DNA of 64,000 nucleotides from Theristus sp. LFF4_11 (taxonomy: Eukaryota; Nematoda; Chromadorea; Monhysterida; Xyalidae): contig JASANC010000952.1 of the NCBI GenBank assembly GCA_030248135.1, forward strand, positions 1-64,000. The letters run 5' to 3'. Shown here piece after piece: positions 21,539 to 32,789 of the stretch; position 1 is the first letter of the stretch; every line of letters begins with the position of its first letter. A program made the position numbers and the translations under genes. The notes beneath the pieces were generated by a model, which saw nothing but the letters and a program-made list of their open reading frames with translations, did not search any database and was not told the DNA's origin.

Positions 21539-24478
21539 CTAGGATAGTACCTTTGGCGAGAGTATCACAGCGACCGCCTTTTTGGGGCTCAACACGTTGG
21601 GGCTGAGCGCCTTCGGCGAGAGCACGATTGCGCCGAGTGCATTGGGGCTGAGCACAAACGGGCTGAGCACCTTGGGGCTGAGCACCAGCGAGTACAACGC
21701 CCACGGGTTCAAGATCGTTGGGGATAGTGCCTTAGGGACCATAATGTTCGTCTTCAAGACGCGCGGACTCAGAATGTCGGGAGCCAGAGCGTTTGGCGAC
21801 AAAATGGCGGGGCTGGCGAGCGAGGGGCTCACAATGCTGGCCTTCAACAGGCTCGGAGACAGCACGCCCGGCGAGAACATCTTCGGCGACAGAATGGCCG
21901 CGCCGAGAACGCTCGGTTTCAGAATGCCCGGCTTGAATGCGGCCGGGTGCAGGAACGAGACGCCCTTTTGTTTTTTCTTGCTGCCCATCGGGTCGTCCGC
22001 GAGTAGACGGATCTCATTCTCGAGCAGTCTCTGTTTCTCCGTGCGTGTGAGTGTTTTGTAGTATGGCACGTTGAATCCGTCCTGCGTCACGTTGTACAGT
22101 CGGTTGTCGCCGTAGAGAATGTCCAGCTGTGCGGCGTCCATGAACGTGTAACCGTTGCGCTCGAGCTCCGACTGCTGCCAGCCGCTCAGTGAACGCTCGA
22201 ACTGACGCCAAATGTCGACGATTTGACTGTGGAAGGTATTCTTGTATGACATACTTTTTTTAAATGTGTCCCACTGAAATGACGTCATATGCCGCCACCG
22301 CCAAACATGCGCTTGTCGTTCACAGCAAAGCAGACTTTCCGTTTAACCGATTTCTTCACGTATACAAGTGGCGAATGTCGAATCAGTCACATCTGACAGA
22401 CATTTTAGTGCCTGTACTTTGACAAACGGACGTTTTTAAAGCAGAAGACCTCATTTTAGTCCGGACACGTTTGAAGAAATCCACAATACTTGATAATCGT
22501 GTTCAAATTGCAAAACGTCGTAACACCAAAAAAGACGGTAAAAATTCATTATTCCCGATTCCCAACCTGTGCGCTCCGAACGTGGCCCTCAGCTGCTCGG
22601 GCGTCACCTTCTCCAAAAACTCGACCGTTTCTTGCAGCAACGCCGTTGCACCAGACGCCTCCATGATGAACTCTTTCCAGGCGCTTCGCTCATCATCCGA
22701 TAGAAACGAAAACAGCTGCGAGACTGACAGCGGATTCTTTCGAATCGGATCATCGTAGAGACTGAACAAATCGGGTGACACAATCTTGCGCTGCTCATCA
22801 TCCGGCGACACCGACAGGAAACTCGGCGACAGAAACCGAAAGCCACTCTTGCTGCTCTTGCTCAGTTTCGAGCGGCGTCCGTTCACCGTAGACAGCAGTT
22901 TTTTGGCGAGGTTCACGAAAATCGCCTGAGCAACGGTTTTGTTGGATTCATTTGGTTGGCTGCCTGGTAGAAGCAGTGCCGGATTGATCGGTTTGCTTGA
23001 TGCGACCGCAATGTCCGCGTGGTTTGTGTTGGGTTGAGAGGGCGCGTGAACATCGTGCACTGCCTGATCACGCAGCCAATCGCGCGTCGCCGCTGACGAC
23101 TGCAGGAATCGCCGGTGCAACTGTTGGCCGCTCGCTTCCGGACGTCGCCGCGAACCGCGTGCGGTGCGCAGCAGATCTGAGAGCGATAGAATGACAATTA
23201 TTGTCTTTTGGTCCCCAGACTCAATGCGCGCATAGATAGGTAAACAGTTTCATGGATGACGCGGGAATTCAAAATTGGTAAAGTGATCCGAGTCCCTTAA
23301 ATACGACCGAGTCAGTATGGCTGCGTTGAATTGTCACATAAAGATTGAAACTGGTTTCGTTTCGTCTGCAAACGCATTGAGTCGCAGAACTAAAAAAGAT
23401 GATAGTATCATTTTGTTGATCCTGTCAGAAAAAGAAGATGTGACCGAAGAGAACAACCACCCGCTGATGATCGTTCGTATGGCCGATTGCTTGCCAGAGC
23501 ATTTTGAGTGCAATTTGCGAAGAGACGAAAACGACACCGAAATACATGTGTGTGAACCTGTCAGAAAGCGTGGCAGCACGAAGCGATCCTTATCGGCAGC
23601 TTGTTGCCTCGCCAGCCGGTTCTGCTGTTTCCGTGCGCGCCTTCTTTGCGCTTTTTTCGTTGATCGTTTCGATCGAAGTCGATGATGGGGAAACGACGAG
23701 ACTCGTAGCCACCTGTTGTTGTTGGGATTTTTAGGCGATGTTTTTAGCCAGGGCTAACCCAGAGAAGCGTACAGAACGCCATTGAGTAGGGCGCCCATCG
23801 AGTTTTCTCTGTCATTAAGTGCCTACACACCCCTCGGAGGGGCTCGATCCCCCGAGCGCACAGACAAGAGTCTAACGCACTGCCACCAGGCCACCAGGTT
23901 ACCTGTGCCACTTTTGCAGCATCTCCAGCCGTCTGTCACGTTCGTTGAACGCCGCTGCCGCGCACTGCGCTCGCTGTTTCAGCAGCCAGCCGGCGCGTTT
24001 ACGACAGCACTCGTATCGCTCCATCGCTGATTCGCTCAAGTCAGCCAATGACTGACGGGCGACTTGGTCGAGCAGCGCAATGGTCGTCTGAACATTGGAA
24101 TCGTTGTCCATGTTCATTGCTATATAAAAAACCGACCCATAAAAAGTTCCCACCAGAAAACTTGACCGGTTAAAAGTTAAAACTGGTTGTGAACAAAATA
24201 TTTTGCCGTCTTCAAATGAGAAACACTAGACTCGACCGCATGAAATCGTACGACAAATTCAGTTGAGCGACCTTTATTGATTGCTCTTCCTCAACAGCGT
24301 GCAGTTTGCTCGCCAGATCGGTTGGCGCAGTCAGATGTCTGTAGTCAGCTGCGCTGAGTTTCGGAACATCCGACTCTTCTGGGTGCTGTTCATTGGTTTT
24401 GGACGCACTGTCGACGGTTGCAAACCAGTGAAACACCGTGACAGTTGTTGCTACTAGCAGAATCTGCGACGAAGTCAT
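21539..24478 (-). CDS. MLT-10-like moulting-cycle protein A
   Basis: Five exons (in transcript order 24478-24232, 24119-23903, 23712-23558, 23176-22567, 22226-21539) join in phase to give 638 residues. A signal peptide (MTSSQILLVATTVTVFHWFA) implies secretion. The middle has a conserved core (SLYDDPIRKNPLSVSQLFSF, then WKEFIMEASGATALLQETVE), followed by QIVDIWRQFERSLSGWQQSE. The C-terminus is a ~140-residue array of about 14 repeats of the form (I/V)LSPxxLxxx, ending VILSPKVLS-stop. LSP arrays after such a core are the signature of nematode MLT-10/moulting-cycle proteins, which act in cuticle shedding. Intron 2 (23902-23713) is essentially a SINE. The paralogue lies at 27948-30190. Confidence 0.88.
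22240..22492 (-). mobile_element. MITE family E, copy 1
   Basis: About 240 bp with TIRs containing AACGTGTCC/GGACACGTT and internal TGACGTCAT next to each end; landmarks are AGACTTTCCGTTTA and GTGAATGTCGAATCAGTCAC. It fills most of the 340-bp intron 4 of the MLT-10-like gene A. Confidence 0.8.
23205..23402 (+). mobile_element. MITE family A, copy 4
   Basis: Full copy from TTTTGGTCCCCAGACTCAATG to CGCATTGAGTCGCAGAAC, inside intron 3 of MLT-10-like gene A. Confidence 0.85.
23713..23898 (-). mobile_element. Full-length tRNA-derived SINE forming an intron
   Basis: On the minus strand the sequence begins CCTGGTGGCCTGGTGGCAGT (A-box-like), has a B box in GGGGGATCGAGCCCC, then the SINE body (ACTCGATGGGCGCCC, GGCGTTCTGTACGCTTCTCT) and an AACAACAAC tail. 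The intron around it runs 23902 to 23713, so only GTAA lies before the SINE and only the AG after its tail. The exons join CACAG|GTGG. See findings for the intron-gain reading. Confidence 0.85.
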
Positions 24479-24797
24479 TGCATACGCGTCCTAGAGTCTC
24501 AATGAATCATGCGGATGCGCGAGCGAGCGTAGCGAGCGGAGAGCGCATCACGCATAATATGAGCCGTTATACCCCAGCGCGCTTTTTTCAAAATTGCTCG
24601 CTGCCTCCAGCGAGCATAGTATAAGCCACAAACTTGGTTCCGTGCACACGAAACGAACACCCAAAGTTGTGCTTGGAGCCGTGAAAAAAATTTTATCCGA
24701 CTACTTTTCATACGCTGTAGACACGAAAAACCTATTCTGAAATTTATGTTACTTATTTTCCTTGGTATTTTTTTTTTCTGGTATGTAATCAACATGT

Positions 24798-26510
24798 GTT
24801 CGCCCTTTCAATTTTTACCTGCGACACTTTCGCAGTCGAACAAAAATGTTCCCTGGGGTAATTCCACCCGGAGATTTTGAAAATTGGGTTGATTTTTTAC
24901 CCAGACCCTGTTTTTGGGTAAAAAATTGGGCATTTTTAATTGGTGGGAGGGTTTTCACCTGGTTTTAAGTGTTCGCCCTTTCAATTTTTAGCTGGGACAC
25001 TTTCACAGTTGAACAAAATTGTTTCCTAAGGTAATTTCATCCGTAGATTCTGAAAATTTAGTTTATTTTTTTGCCCGGGCATTTTTTGGGGTCAAAATTG
25101 TGCATTTTTTAAAGTTGGTAGCATTTTGACTGGGTATCAGTTTTTCACTCTTACAAATTTTGTCTGAGCTACGAAAAATAGGAGAAATGTTTAGTCCGTA
25201 GGAATTCAATGCGCTGATCACGGATTTTGGGTTAGTTTTCTTATGTGAGCAACTCTAGATGCTGAATCGTGACGATTTCGGGCGATGGTGAGTTGATCGG
25301 TCCAGGAACGAAAAACAAGAAAAGGGTATTTTCCAGGGTAATTCAATGCGCTGAACACGAATTTTGGGTTAGTTTTCTTACGTGAGCAACTCTAGATGCT
25401 GAATCGTGACGATTTCGGGCGAATCGGCCGTGGAAGTTGGCGAAATCGGTCCAGAAGCAAAAAAAATCCCACAAGAAAAGGGTGTTTTCCAGAGTAATTC
25501 AATGCACTGATCCCGGATTTCGGGTTAGTTTTTTATGTGAGCAACTCTAGATACTGAATCGTGACGATTTCGGGCGAATCGGCCGTGGAAGTTGGCGAAA
25601 TCGGTCCAGAAACGAAAAAGAAGAAAAGGGTGTTTTCCAGGGTAATTCAATGCGCTGATCACGAATTTTGGGTTAGTTTTCTTACGTGAGCAACTCTAGA
25701 TGCTGAATCGTGACGATTTCGGGCGAATCGGCCGTGGAAGTTGGCGAAATCGGTCCAGGAACGAAAAACAAGAAAAGGGTGTTTTCCAGGGTAACTCAAT
25801 GCGCTGATCACGAATTTTGGGTTAGTTTTCTTACGTGAGCAACTCTAGCTGCTGAATCGTGTCGATTTCGGGCGAATCGGCCGTGGAAGTTGGCGAAATC
25901 GGTCCAGGAACGAAAAACAAGAAAAGGGTGTTATCCAGGGTAATTCAATGCGCTGATCACGGATTTTCGGTTAGGTTTCTTATGTGAACAACTCTAGATA
26001 CTAAATCGTGACGATTTCGGGCGAATCGGCCGTGGAAATTGGCGAAATCGGTCCAGAAACGAAAAACCAGAAAAGGGTGTTTTTCAGGGTAATTCAATGC
26101 ACTGATCCCCGATTTTGGGTTAGTTTCTTATGTGAGCAACTCTAGATACTGAATCGTGACGATTTCGGGCGAATCGGCCGTGGAAGTTGGCGAAATCGGT
26201 CCCAAAACGAAAAACAAGAAAAGTGTGTTTCCCAGGGTAATTCAATGCGCTGATCACGGATTTTGGGTTAGTTTTTTATGTGAGCAACTCTAGATACTGA
26301 ATCGTGACGATTTCGGGCGAACCGCCGTGGAAATTAGCGAAATCGGTCCAAATACAAAAAACTGTGTTGTCCATGGTAATTCATTGCGCCGATCACGGCT
26401 TTTGGGTCAGTTTTCTTATGTGAGCAATTCTAGATACTGAATCGTGACGATGTCGGGCAAATCGGCCGTAGAAATAGCATAGGCGAAATCGGCCCAAAAA
26501 ACGAAAAATG
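24798..26510 (+). repeat. Tandem satellite, ~149-bp unit
   Basis: About nine head-to-tail copies between 25180 and 26510, spaced 147-156 bp (for example the AAAAGGGTGTTTTCCAG block at 25478, 25625, 25774 and 25921). Each unit has GAGCAACTCTAGATACTGAA, CGTGACGATTTCGGGCGAAT, CGGCCGTGGAAGTTGGCGAA and ATCGGTCCAG. Before it, 24798-25130 holds two ~165-bp copies of a different unit starting TGTTCGCCCTTTCAATTTTT. No genes seen. Confidence 0.92.
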
Positions 26511-26597
26511 AAAACCCTGAGGTATCCGGGGTTTAGAAGAATGTGTGACCAACGAGATGTGAATTTGGTTCGACCTTCGGGACTTATTTAAAAGTCA

Positions 26598-27403
26598 GAA
26601 TATTATCTAAAAATGCGGGAGACGCATATAAAAGGAGGAATATGGTTTTGTGTAAGTAGTGAGAGACTTGGCTCGACAACTCTTTTCAAGTCTCTGATGT
26701 GGTACACACGGATACAAGTACATAAAAGCCATATTTTTGCGCCGTTTATTCACTATTTCGGTTGCACATGTACTTTGTAGACAATTAAAACTTCAACATT
26801 TGCGGTATTTCGGGCATTTAGCGACCACTAAAACCACTAAAATAACGATCAGACTTCAGATCGCTGATACTGGTTTGCCCAGAACAAAGTGTATCGCAGA
26901 GGCATTAGGGAACGCCAGGTCTCCTTTTGTGGCAAAGGCAACGACTCACGGGACAGACAGTTTTGCCACTTGAGTTTGGTAAAAAGGCTGAAAATCAACG
27001 GAAGACAACACCTTTTTGTCACTGGTGCTGGTGTGTACACAGCGATGCGTACGTTAGCAACGATAAAACCACATGAAACAATGTTTTGCAGTCTCTGATT
27101 TTTCTGTTTTTGCACAGAATTTACAGATTGTTGATTTACAGAAGTTCTGCACAGAATTTGCACAGAATTTCGCACATGATGTGATTTCGAACTAAACTGG
27201 AAAGGACAGTGAAAAATAATTTTAAAACTGTTTTACACTTTTCAGTAAAACAAACGCGGCGCAAAAATATAGCTTTTATGTACTTGTATCCGTGTGTACC
27301 ACATCAGAGACTTGAAGAGTTGTCGAGCCAAGTCTCTCACTACTTACACAAAACCATATTCCTCCTTTTATATGCGTCTCCCGCATTTTTAGATAATTCT
27401 GTG
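26598..27403. mobile_element. DNA-transposon-like element with ~155-bp TIRs
   Basis: Left arm 26598-26756 and right arm 27245-27403 are inverted copies: TAAAAATGCGGGAGACGCAT ... TGCGTCTCCCGCATTTTTAG at the outer ends and AAAAGCCATATTTTTGCGCC ... GGCGCAAAAATATAGCTTTT at the inner ends. The ~490-bp interior has no convincing transposase frame, so this is probably a non-autonomous element. It abuts the satellite on its left. Confidence 0.8.
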
Positions 27404-27947
27404 AATGATTCAATGAATGAATCAATCAAATGAATGAGTCTCAAGACAAAGTCTCAATGGATGAATTCCGCAGGGTTGACTACATATCATGAATTTGTTG
27501 AATTTGTTAAATTTTGATACAGTTGCGTCAGTGACAGACAAAACGGGGACACATGTAGAGCGACTGCTGTTTGTCCGGCTGGTCAGTGTAATGATTGTCC
27601 CTATTATGCTCACTGTCACTGTATCATTGCTGATAAATAAATCAGTTCAGAAATTTTACGGATACGTGTGTGTGTGTGTGTGCAGCCCACCACTGATGAC
27701 TGTAATAAAAAGGAGCAGGAAAAATGATATGGGTGAAACACGCGTTTGAAAGTCGCAAAGATTTCAACATCGACTTTACGGTTATAAACTGAAACGATCG
27801 TATCTATTGAACATCGCACATCAAAATCAATTGTGACAATTCAGGCTCACGACAGTTTCTATTTTAAAGCACTTCAAAAGGTAATACGACCAGACAAAAG
27901 GTAAAACATGACTAATTCCAAAATGAAATAAAATCGTTCAAAAGAGA
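27404..27947. other. Intergenic, nothing recognised
   Basis: Short ATGAATGA-type and TG repeats (27667-27682) only. No exon is supported downstream of the second MLT-10-like gene. Confidence 0.5.
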
Positions 27948-29290
27948 TCACGACAGGACAGACGGTGAAAGGACGCTGCCGGTAAGAGCGGACGGACTCA
28001 GCACGCCGGGACTCAGGGCCGACGGCGAGAGCACGCTAATCCCAACGGCGCCCGGGCTCAGAACGGATGGGGCGAGAACGCTCGGGCTCAGGACGGACGC
28101 CGAGACGGCCCACGGATTGAGAATTGACGCGGATAGTGCTGAAGGACTGAGGATCGAGGAAGGGAGCGAGGGGCCAGAAGGGGGGGAGACGGGGGGGGAG
28201 GAGGGGGTGGGGGGGGGGGGAGAGAAGATCGCCGGCGAAAGGACGGCCGCGCCGAGTACGCCCGGTTGCAGGACGGACGGCGCAAATGCGGCCGGCGACA
28301 GGAACGACACGTCCGCACTGCGTTTGTGCCAGGACCGCAGACTGTGGTCCCCCATCGGGTCGTCCGCGAACAGACGGATCTCATTCTCGAGCAGTCTCTG
28401 TTTCTCCGTGCGTGTGAGTGTTTTGTAGTATGGCACGTTGAATCCGTCCTGCGTCACGTTGTACAGTCGGTTGTCGCCGTAGAGAATGTCCAGCTGTGCG
28501 GCCTCCATGAACGTGTAACCGTTGCGCTCGAGCTCCGACTGCTGCCAGCCGCTCAGTGAACGCTCGAACTGACGCCAAATGTCGACGATTTGACTGTGAT
28601 GGGAGAAAATCAGCACCGACTTTTTGAGAAAAAACGAGCAACAAACAATCAAGGGTCATTCATGAAGCAGAATTTAGTGACGCGTAACTATGTTAAAACC
28701 TAGCTCCACGGTCACTAAATACTACTTCATGAGTGCCGCTTCAGAAGTCAACAAAATCACAAATAAACAAACACATGCACGAACTTGTGTGCGTTCCAGA
28801 TTCGCTGCACCACCTCAGGGGGCAGCTGCTCCAGAAAGTGCACAGTGTCCTCCAAGAGTCGAGTGGCACCCGACGCCTCCATGATGAACTCCTTCCATGC
28901 GTGTCGCTCGTTGTCTGGTAGAAATGCGAGCACATTCGAGACGGACAGTTTGTTCTCGCGTATCGGATCGTCGTAGAGACTGAGTATATCGGGTGAGATC
29001 AACTGAGCGGGTGGGGCGGGGAAGAGAGAAAGGAAACGAAAAAAGGGGAAAGGGGCGATTGGGGGGAAAAAAAACGAAAAAAGAGAAAAAAAGGGCAGGG
29101 GGAAAAGAAAGCGGGGGCCACGGGGGCCACACGACCGGGGGGGAGGGGGGGGGAAAAGGGGCGCGGGCGGAGACAACACAGGGGACGAAAACACCGGGGG
29201 GGGGGGAAAGAAGAGAGAAGAAAAAAAAAAAAAAAAGAAGTAAATAAAAAATAGAAAATAGATGTAAAAAAAGGAAAAGAGGAAGAAGAA

Positions 29291-29330
<40 letters not shown>

Positions 29331-30190
29331 AGGCACTTAATGACAGGAAAACTCGATGTGGGCGCCCTACTCAATGGCGTTCTGTACGCGTCTCTGGGTT
29401 AGCACTGCCTAAAAACATCGCCTAAAATTCCCACCAACAACAATGTGACACTGGTCAGTGCACTCAAACCACGCAACTGACTGATCAAGATGGTCACCGA
29501 CTGGAACTAGTTCACCTTGATCAAGTAAAGACAAGAAATGCTGTATTTATTCGTCGACACTGTACGTTTAATTACCACGTGCAAGCACTGTTTCTTGTGG
29601 TTTCGCCTGGTAAGCGTATGCCGCGGGCCCCAGGCTCGTCAGTGCGACAAGGCCACGGCTGCACGGCCCAATCAAAAATGATGACCAGCGCAGACGGTTG
29701 CTTGTCAGTTCGTTGTTTCAGTATAGAGAGTTCCGAAAACCGAACATTCAAAGTTACCCACCAGTCAACATCTCCGCAACATCGGCGCTGGTGCGCAGCG
29801 CCCGCTTGTGACGCCGTCGCTCAGTGCCCGTCCGTCGCCACCGATTCTGACTCGTGTGCCCAGTTCGCGTGCGTTCGTGTCTGTGCCGCCAACGCGCATG
29901 GCCCATCCAAGCGTACGTTTGCCGGTTACGGTTGTTGTTCAACAACCACGTGGCCATCAGTTGTTGTTTGTTGCGGTGTGCTTGTTGGTCACGCTCATTC
30001 AGTGCCCGTGCCAGGCACTTGGCACGTGCGTGCAACTGCAACCGGGCTTGCTGCACACAACGGTCGTAGCGCATGCCGGCGAATGCGTCCAGTTTCTGTT
30101 TCGTTTGCTGGCCGATTCGGTCCAACAGACCAATGGCGCCCTGAAGCAAAGCGTCCGCAGCAGATGGTTTGGGGGATTTGAGACGGTCTT
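27948..30190 (-). CDS. MLT-10-like moulting-cycle protein B (5' exon not found)
   Basis: Paralogue of the gene at 21539-24478. Exons in transcript order: 30190-29762, a damaged exon ending at 28785, and 28593-27948. The core SLYDDPIRENKLSVSNVLAF and WKEFIMEASGATRLLEDTVH are intact, as is the LSP tail ending VLSPSVLS-stop. Exon phases match gene A. Three things are odd. No exon with a signal peptide was found upstream of 30190. The exon part corresponding to ~300 nt of gene A is replaced by G/purine-rich low-complexity sequence (28999-29339). A second G-rich patch (28160-28225) interrupts the LSP array with a proline-rich stretch. The gene may be real but mis-assembled, or decaying. The first exon reads uninterrupted where gene A has its SINE intron. 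Confidence 0.7.
28655..28744. mobile_element. Foldback MITE family C, copy 2
   Basis: GGTCATTCATGAAGCAGAAT ... TACTACTTCATGAGTGCCGC palindrome, making up about half of the 191-bp intron between the last two exons of MLT-10-like gene B. Confidence 0.85.
28999..29339. other. Low-complexity purine/poly-G tract, probable assembly artefact
   Basis: Almost only G and A on the plus strand, ending in 49 consecutive G (29291-29339) immediately before the surviving part of a SINE. It lies where gene A has normal coding sequence. A similar G-rich patch is at 28160-28225. The pattern suggests failed consensus rather than biology. Confidence 0.65.
29340..29440 (+). mobile_element. 5'-truncated SINE
   Basis: Begins in the SINE body (TAGGCACTTAATGACAGG) directly after the poly-G tract and ends with ACCAACAACAA. 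The tRNA-like head is missing, probably lost in the bad-sequence region. Confidence 0.8.
29578..29735 (+). repeat. Interspersed repeat family K, copy 3
   Basis: Close match to 1-155 (GTGCAAGCACTGTTTCTTG, CGCGGGCCCC, ATGACCAGCGCAGACGG). It lies just downstream of an exon of MLT-10-like gene B. Confidence 0.75.
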
Positions 30191-32702
30191 CTGTCAATTC
30201 TCTTTATTCACAGTCTATGTATCTCGCTAATATATGCAACTAGCTGATTGGTTCGCATTGCATTTCTCAGCGCTGGTTGGTTGGTCATGAGCAGTTCTCA
30301 GCGCTGATTGGTTGGTCATTACGTCAAGTTGCATAGATTTTCCAGATGGACTGTATTTGAAAAATCCGACTCAGCTTGTTCGCCCGCAAAGCTTCATAGT
30401 TTGTTGTATTGCTGATTGAAAAACTAATACCAAACCAAAACTGCGGGCCGACGGACTACTGCGGCTGTCTTGGCTACCACATTGGTCTCGACACGATCTA
30501 TTACGAACTACCGTATACAGTAGATACCGTACCCTGTGAGCAGGTCCACAGTTTTGGCATTTTACTTCACGCATACCTGCATAAAAGACAGTCGATTGAA
30601 GAGTTCAATTTGTTCACGACTTGGCAGTTTTGAAGGGAGACTGGAACCAGCGGACTGGCCCACAGTTACACTGTTGCCAGAGAACCGGGCACTGCAGTAC
30701 GCTGAAAAAACGTTTGAAGTTTTTTTCTGTTGGAGGGAAAGAAGCTGAAATCAAGGCGAAAGTCGCAGTTTTATCTCAAAAAGTCGCCACTTTGTGACAC
30801 AAAATAATAAGCAGTAGGCTTCCAAAGTTTTTTTGGTCTCACCAAGCAACGATACAAAGACGCCTGCCAACGGAAACGCCGCCATTTTGGATTCGGTTGC
30901 AGTTTTTTCAAACTGTAGACAAACTAAAAAAAGAAAAGCCCATTTTCGTACACCAATTCCAGGAATGACACAACGCGGGTCACAAAATTTTTGCAAATTT
31001 TTAAGTTTGAAAAGTTTAGGATGGTGGTTACATTCACAACAAAAGTATTGAAAACCATAAACTCAGTTTCATGTAAACGCCGACCTTTCAATGGTCATCA
31101 AGTTGTTTATTGTAAACCGCTCGAATCCTGGTGAGTCCAAGGATCTTGCAGATCACAATGAAATTAAAAAACCATAAATCCGGGTTTAATACAAATATGT
31201 TGACTTTACTATGGTCAAAAGTTTTTCGCAAACCGCTTAAACTTTGTCAAGATGTTACAATCATCAAAATAAACACTACAAAACCACTTTAATTAAAAAC
31301 AAACACCGACTATCCAATGTCCTCTTTCACAAACGTTCCACATTCTGGAACATATGCTGTTTGTTGGACGATCTAAAAAACTGACAATAAACGCTTTTGA
31401 AAATTGACCGAGGTCGGCAAGTTTCAACAGTTTGTTTGCCCGGCATCATTGTTTGGCTTGTTTTTTATCCTTGATACAACCATATTAATTACATTCCCAA
31501 TTGAATTCCATGGAAACTTTTGTGAAAACATGCCAGATTCGTGTTTTTGTGCACGTGCGGCGACTCAATTTTTTACGATTCCGCTTCCGCGTGTTCTGTC
31601 TGGTCGCGCGCGCATGCGATCATGAAAAGTGATCTCATGTCATTTTCGGACAATCGAGTTGACTAGAATAAAACTGGTTTACAAACACGCGTGCATAATG
31701 CAATTGATACCATTGGTGACACAGTTTTGATGCCAGGTGGGCGCGTTATGTCATGCAGTCGACGCGACATATGGGCGAATGTGGTCAAATGGGGCAAACC
31801 AGTGGCCAAAGCACTTGGGCATTTTTTAACTGTTTCGACTTTGCTAACTGTGGCTTTTATCTCAGCGCGTCATTCGCACTTCAGAACAAGCGTTTCATTA
31901 GACTGGACCTAATAAATTGGATGCAATCAAAATAGCCCCTTGCAGTGCAGTCTAAGAATGTTCGCAGAAGCGAGGTTTCATGAAGTGAAAATTCAAAATA
32001 AATAACGGTTAGCACTTTGCGACAAATATATGCAATCTGACCTTTCGCTGATGCGCATTTATAAAAAGCACGTTTATTTTGTAATAATACGCTCAAAATA
32101 GCAATAACTCTATTGTGTTATTTTATTATGAATCATGGAAAATCCTGGAATAACATTTGTTATTCGAGTTGACTAACCGTTAGCTGAAATAGGAGACAAA
32201 ACAAAGTTTATAAAACAAAACGAAAAGGTTCAAAGTTATACCGACAACAACATAAACTTTTACAGTCAGTGACCAACAAAATCAAGCAACAACACGCTAA
32301 TCATATCAGACGTAAAGTATTACGTGTAACAACTTTTAATTTCCGAAATTGCATCACATCATAAACCGTTTCTTTCTCACAAACCATTTATCCGAATTTG
32401 ACGACCAGACCAGATTAAAAGCCCCGGAACTGACCTACTGCAAAGGCGAAATAACAAAAAGCAGTCCAAAATCACAATGAACAATCACATTTATGCAAAC
32501 ATTTGCACGCACAGGTAAAAAAATTCAATTTACGTGTGAGATTTTTTCTTGTGTCATACTTGCAATGTCATGACACGTGCGAATGAACAAAAAAGCACGT
32601 TTTAGCAACGAAACGCATCCACCGGAACAACCACACAAAAAAACGCAAGCAAAAAGCTCTGAAACGCAGGCGAAACGCCAACAATTGCGCGGCCGTCACT
32701 TA
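30191..32702. other. Intergenic, no gene supported
   Basis: Contains a partial family D element at about 30228-30350 (two copies of CAGCGCTGATTGGTTGGTCAT-like sequence). The frame at 30409-30633 looks mildly protein-like but has no recognisable match. No signal-peptide exon for MLT-10-like gene B was found. Confidence 0.45.
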
Positions 32703-32788
32703 AAAGCGGCATTCATGAAGCACTATTTAGTGACATGCAGCTGTATCATAGCTACGTGGTCACTGAATACTACTTCATGAATGCCCCG
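32703..32788. mobile_element. Foldback MITE family C, copy 3
   Basis: GCGGCATTCATGAAGCACTA ... ATACTACTTCATGAATGCCC. It ends within two bases of the stop codon of the carbonic anhydrase gene, so it should form part of that gene's 3' UTR. Confidence 0.85.
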
Positions 32789-32789
32789 T

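Noticed and set aside
23317..23685. Plus-strand 122-residue frame
   Set aside because: It overlaps a family A MITE and the antisense of MLT-10-like exon 3; the minus-strand exon joins in phase with its neighbours.
24830..26510. Direct repeats of ~149 bp considered as a CRISPR-like array
   Set aside because: Units are contiguous with no unique spacers, and the genome is eukaryotic; it is a satellite.
29247..29336. Long proline-rich frames opposite the poly-G run
   Set aside because: They are poly-C translation of a likely assembly artefact.
30409..30633. Plus-strand frame with a Cys/Tyr-rich start
   Set aside because: No family match, no splice context and next to family D fragments; not enough to call a gene.
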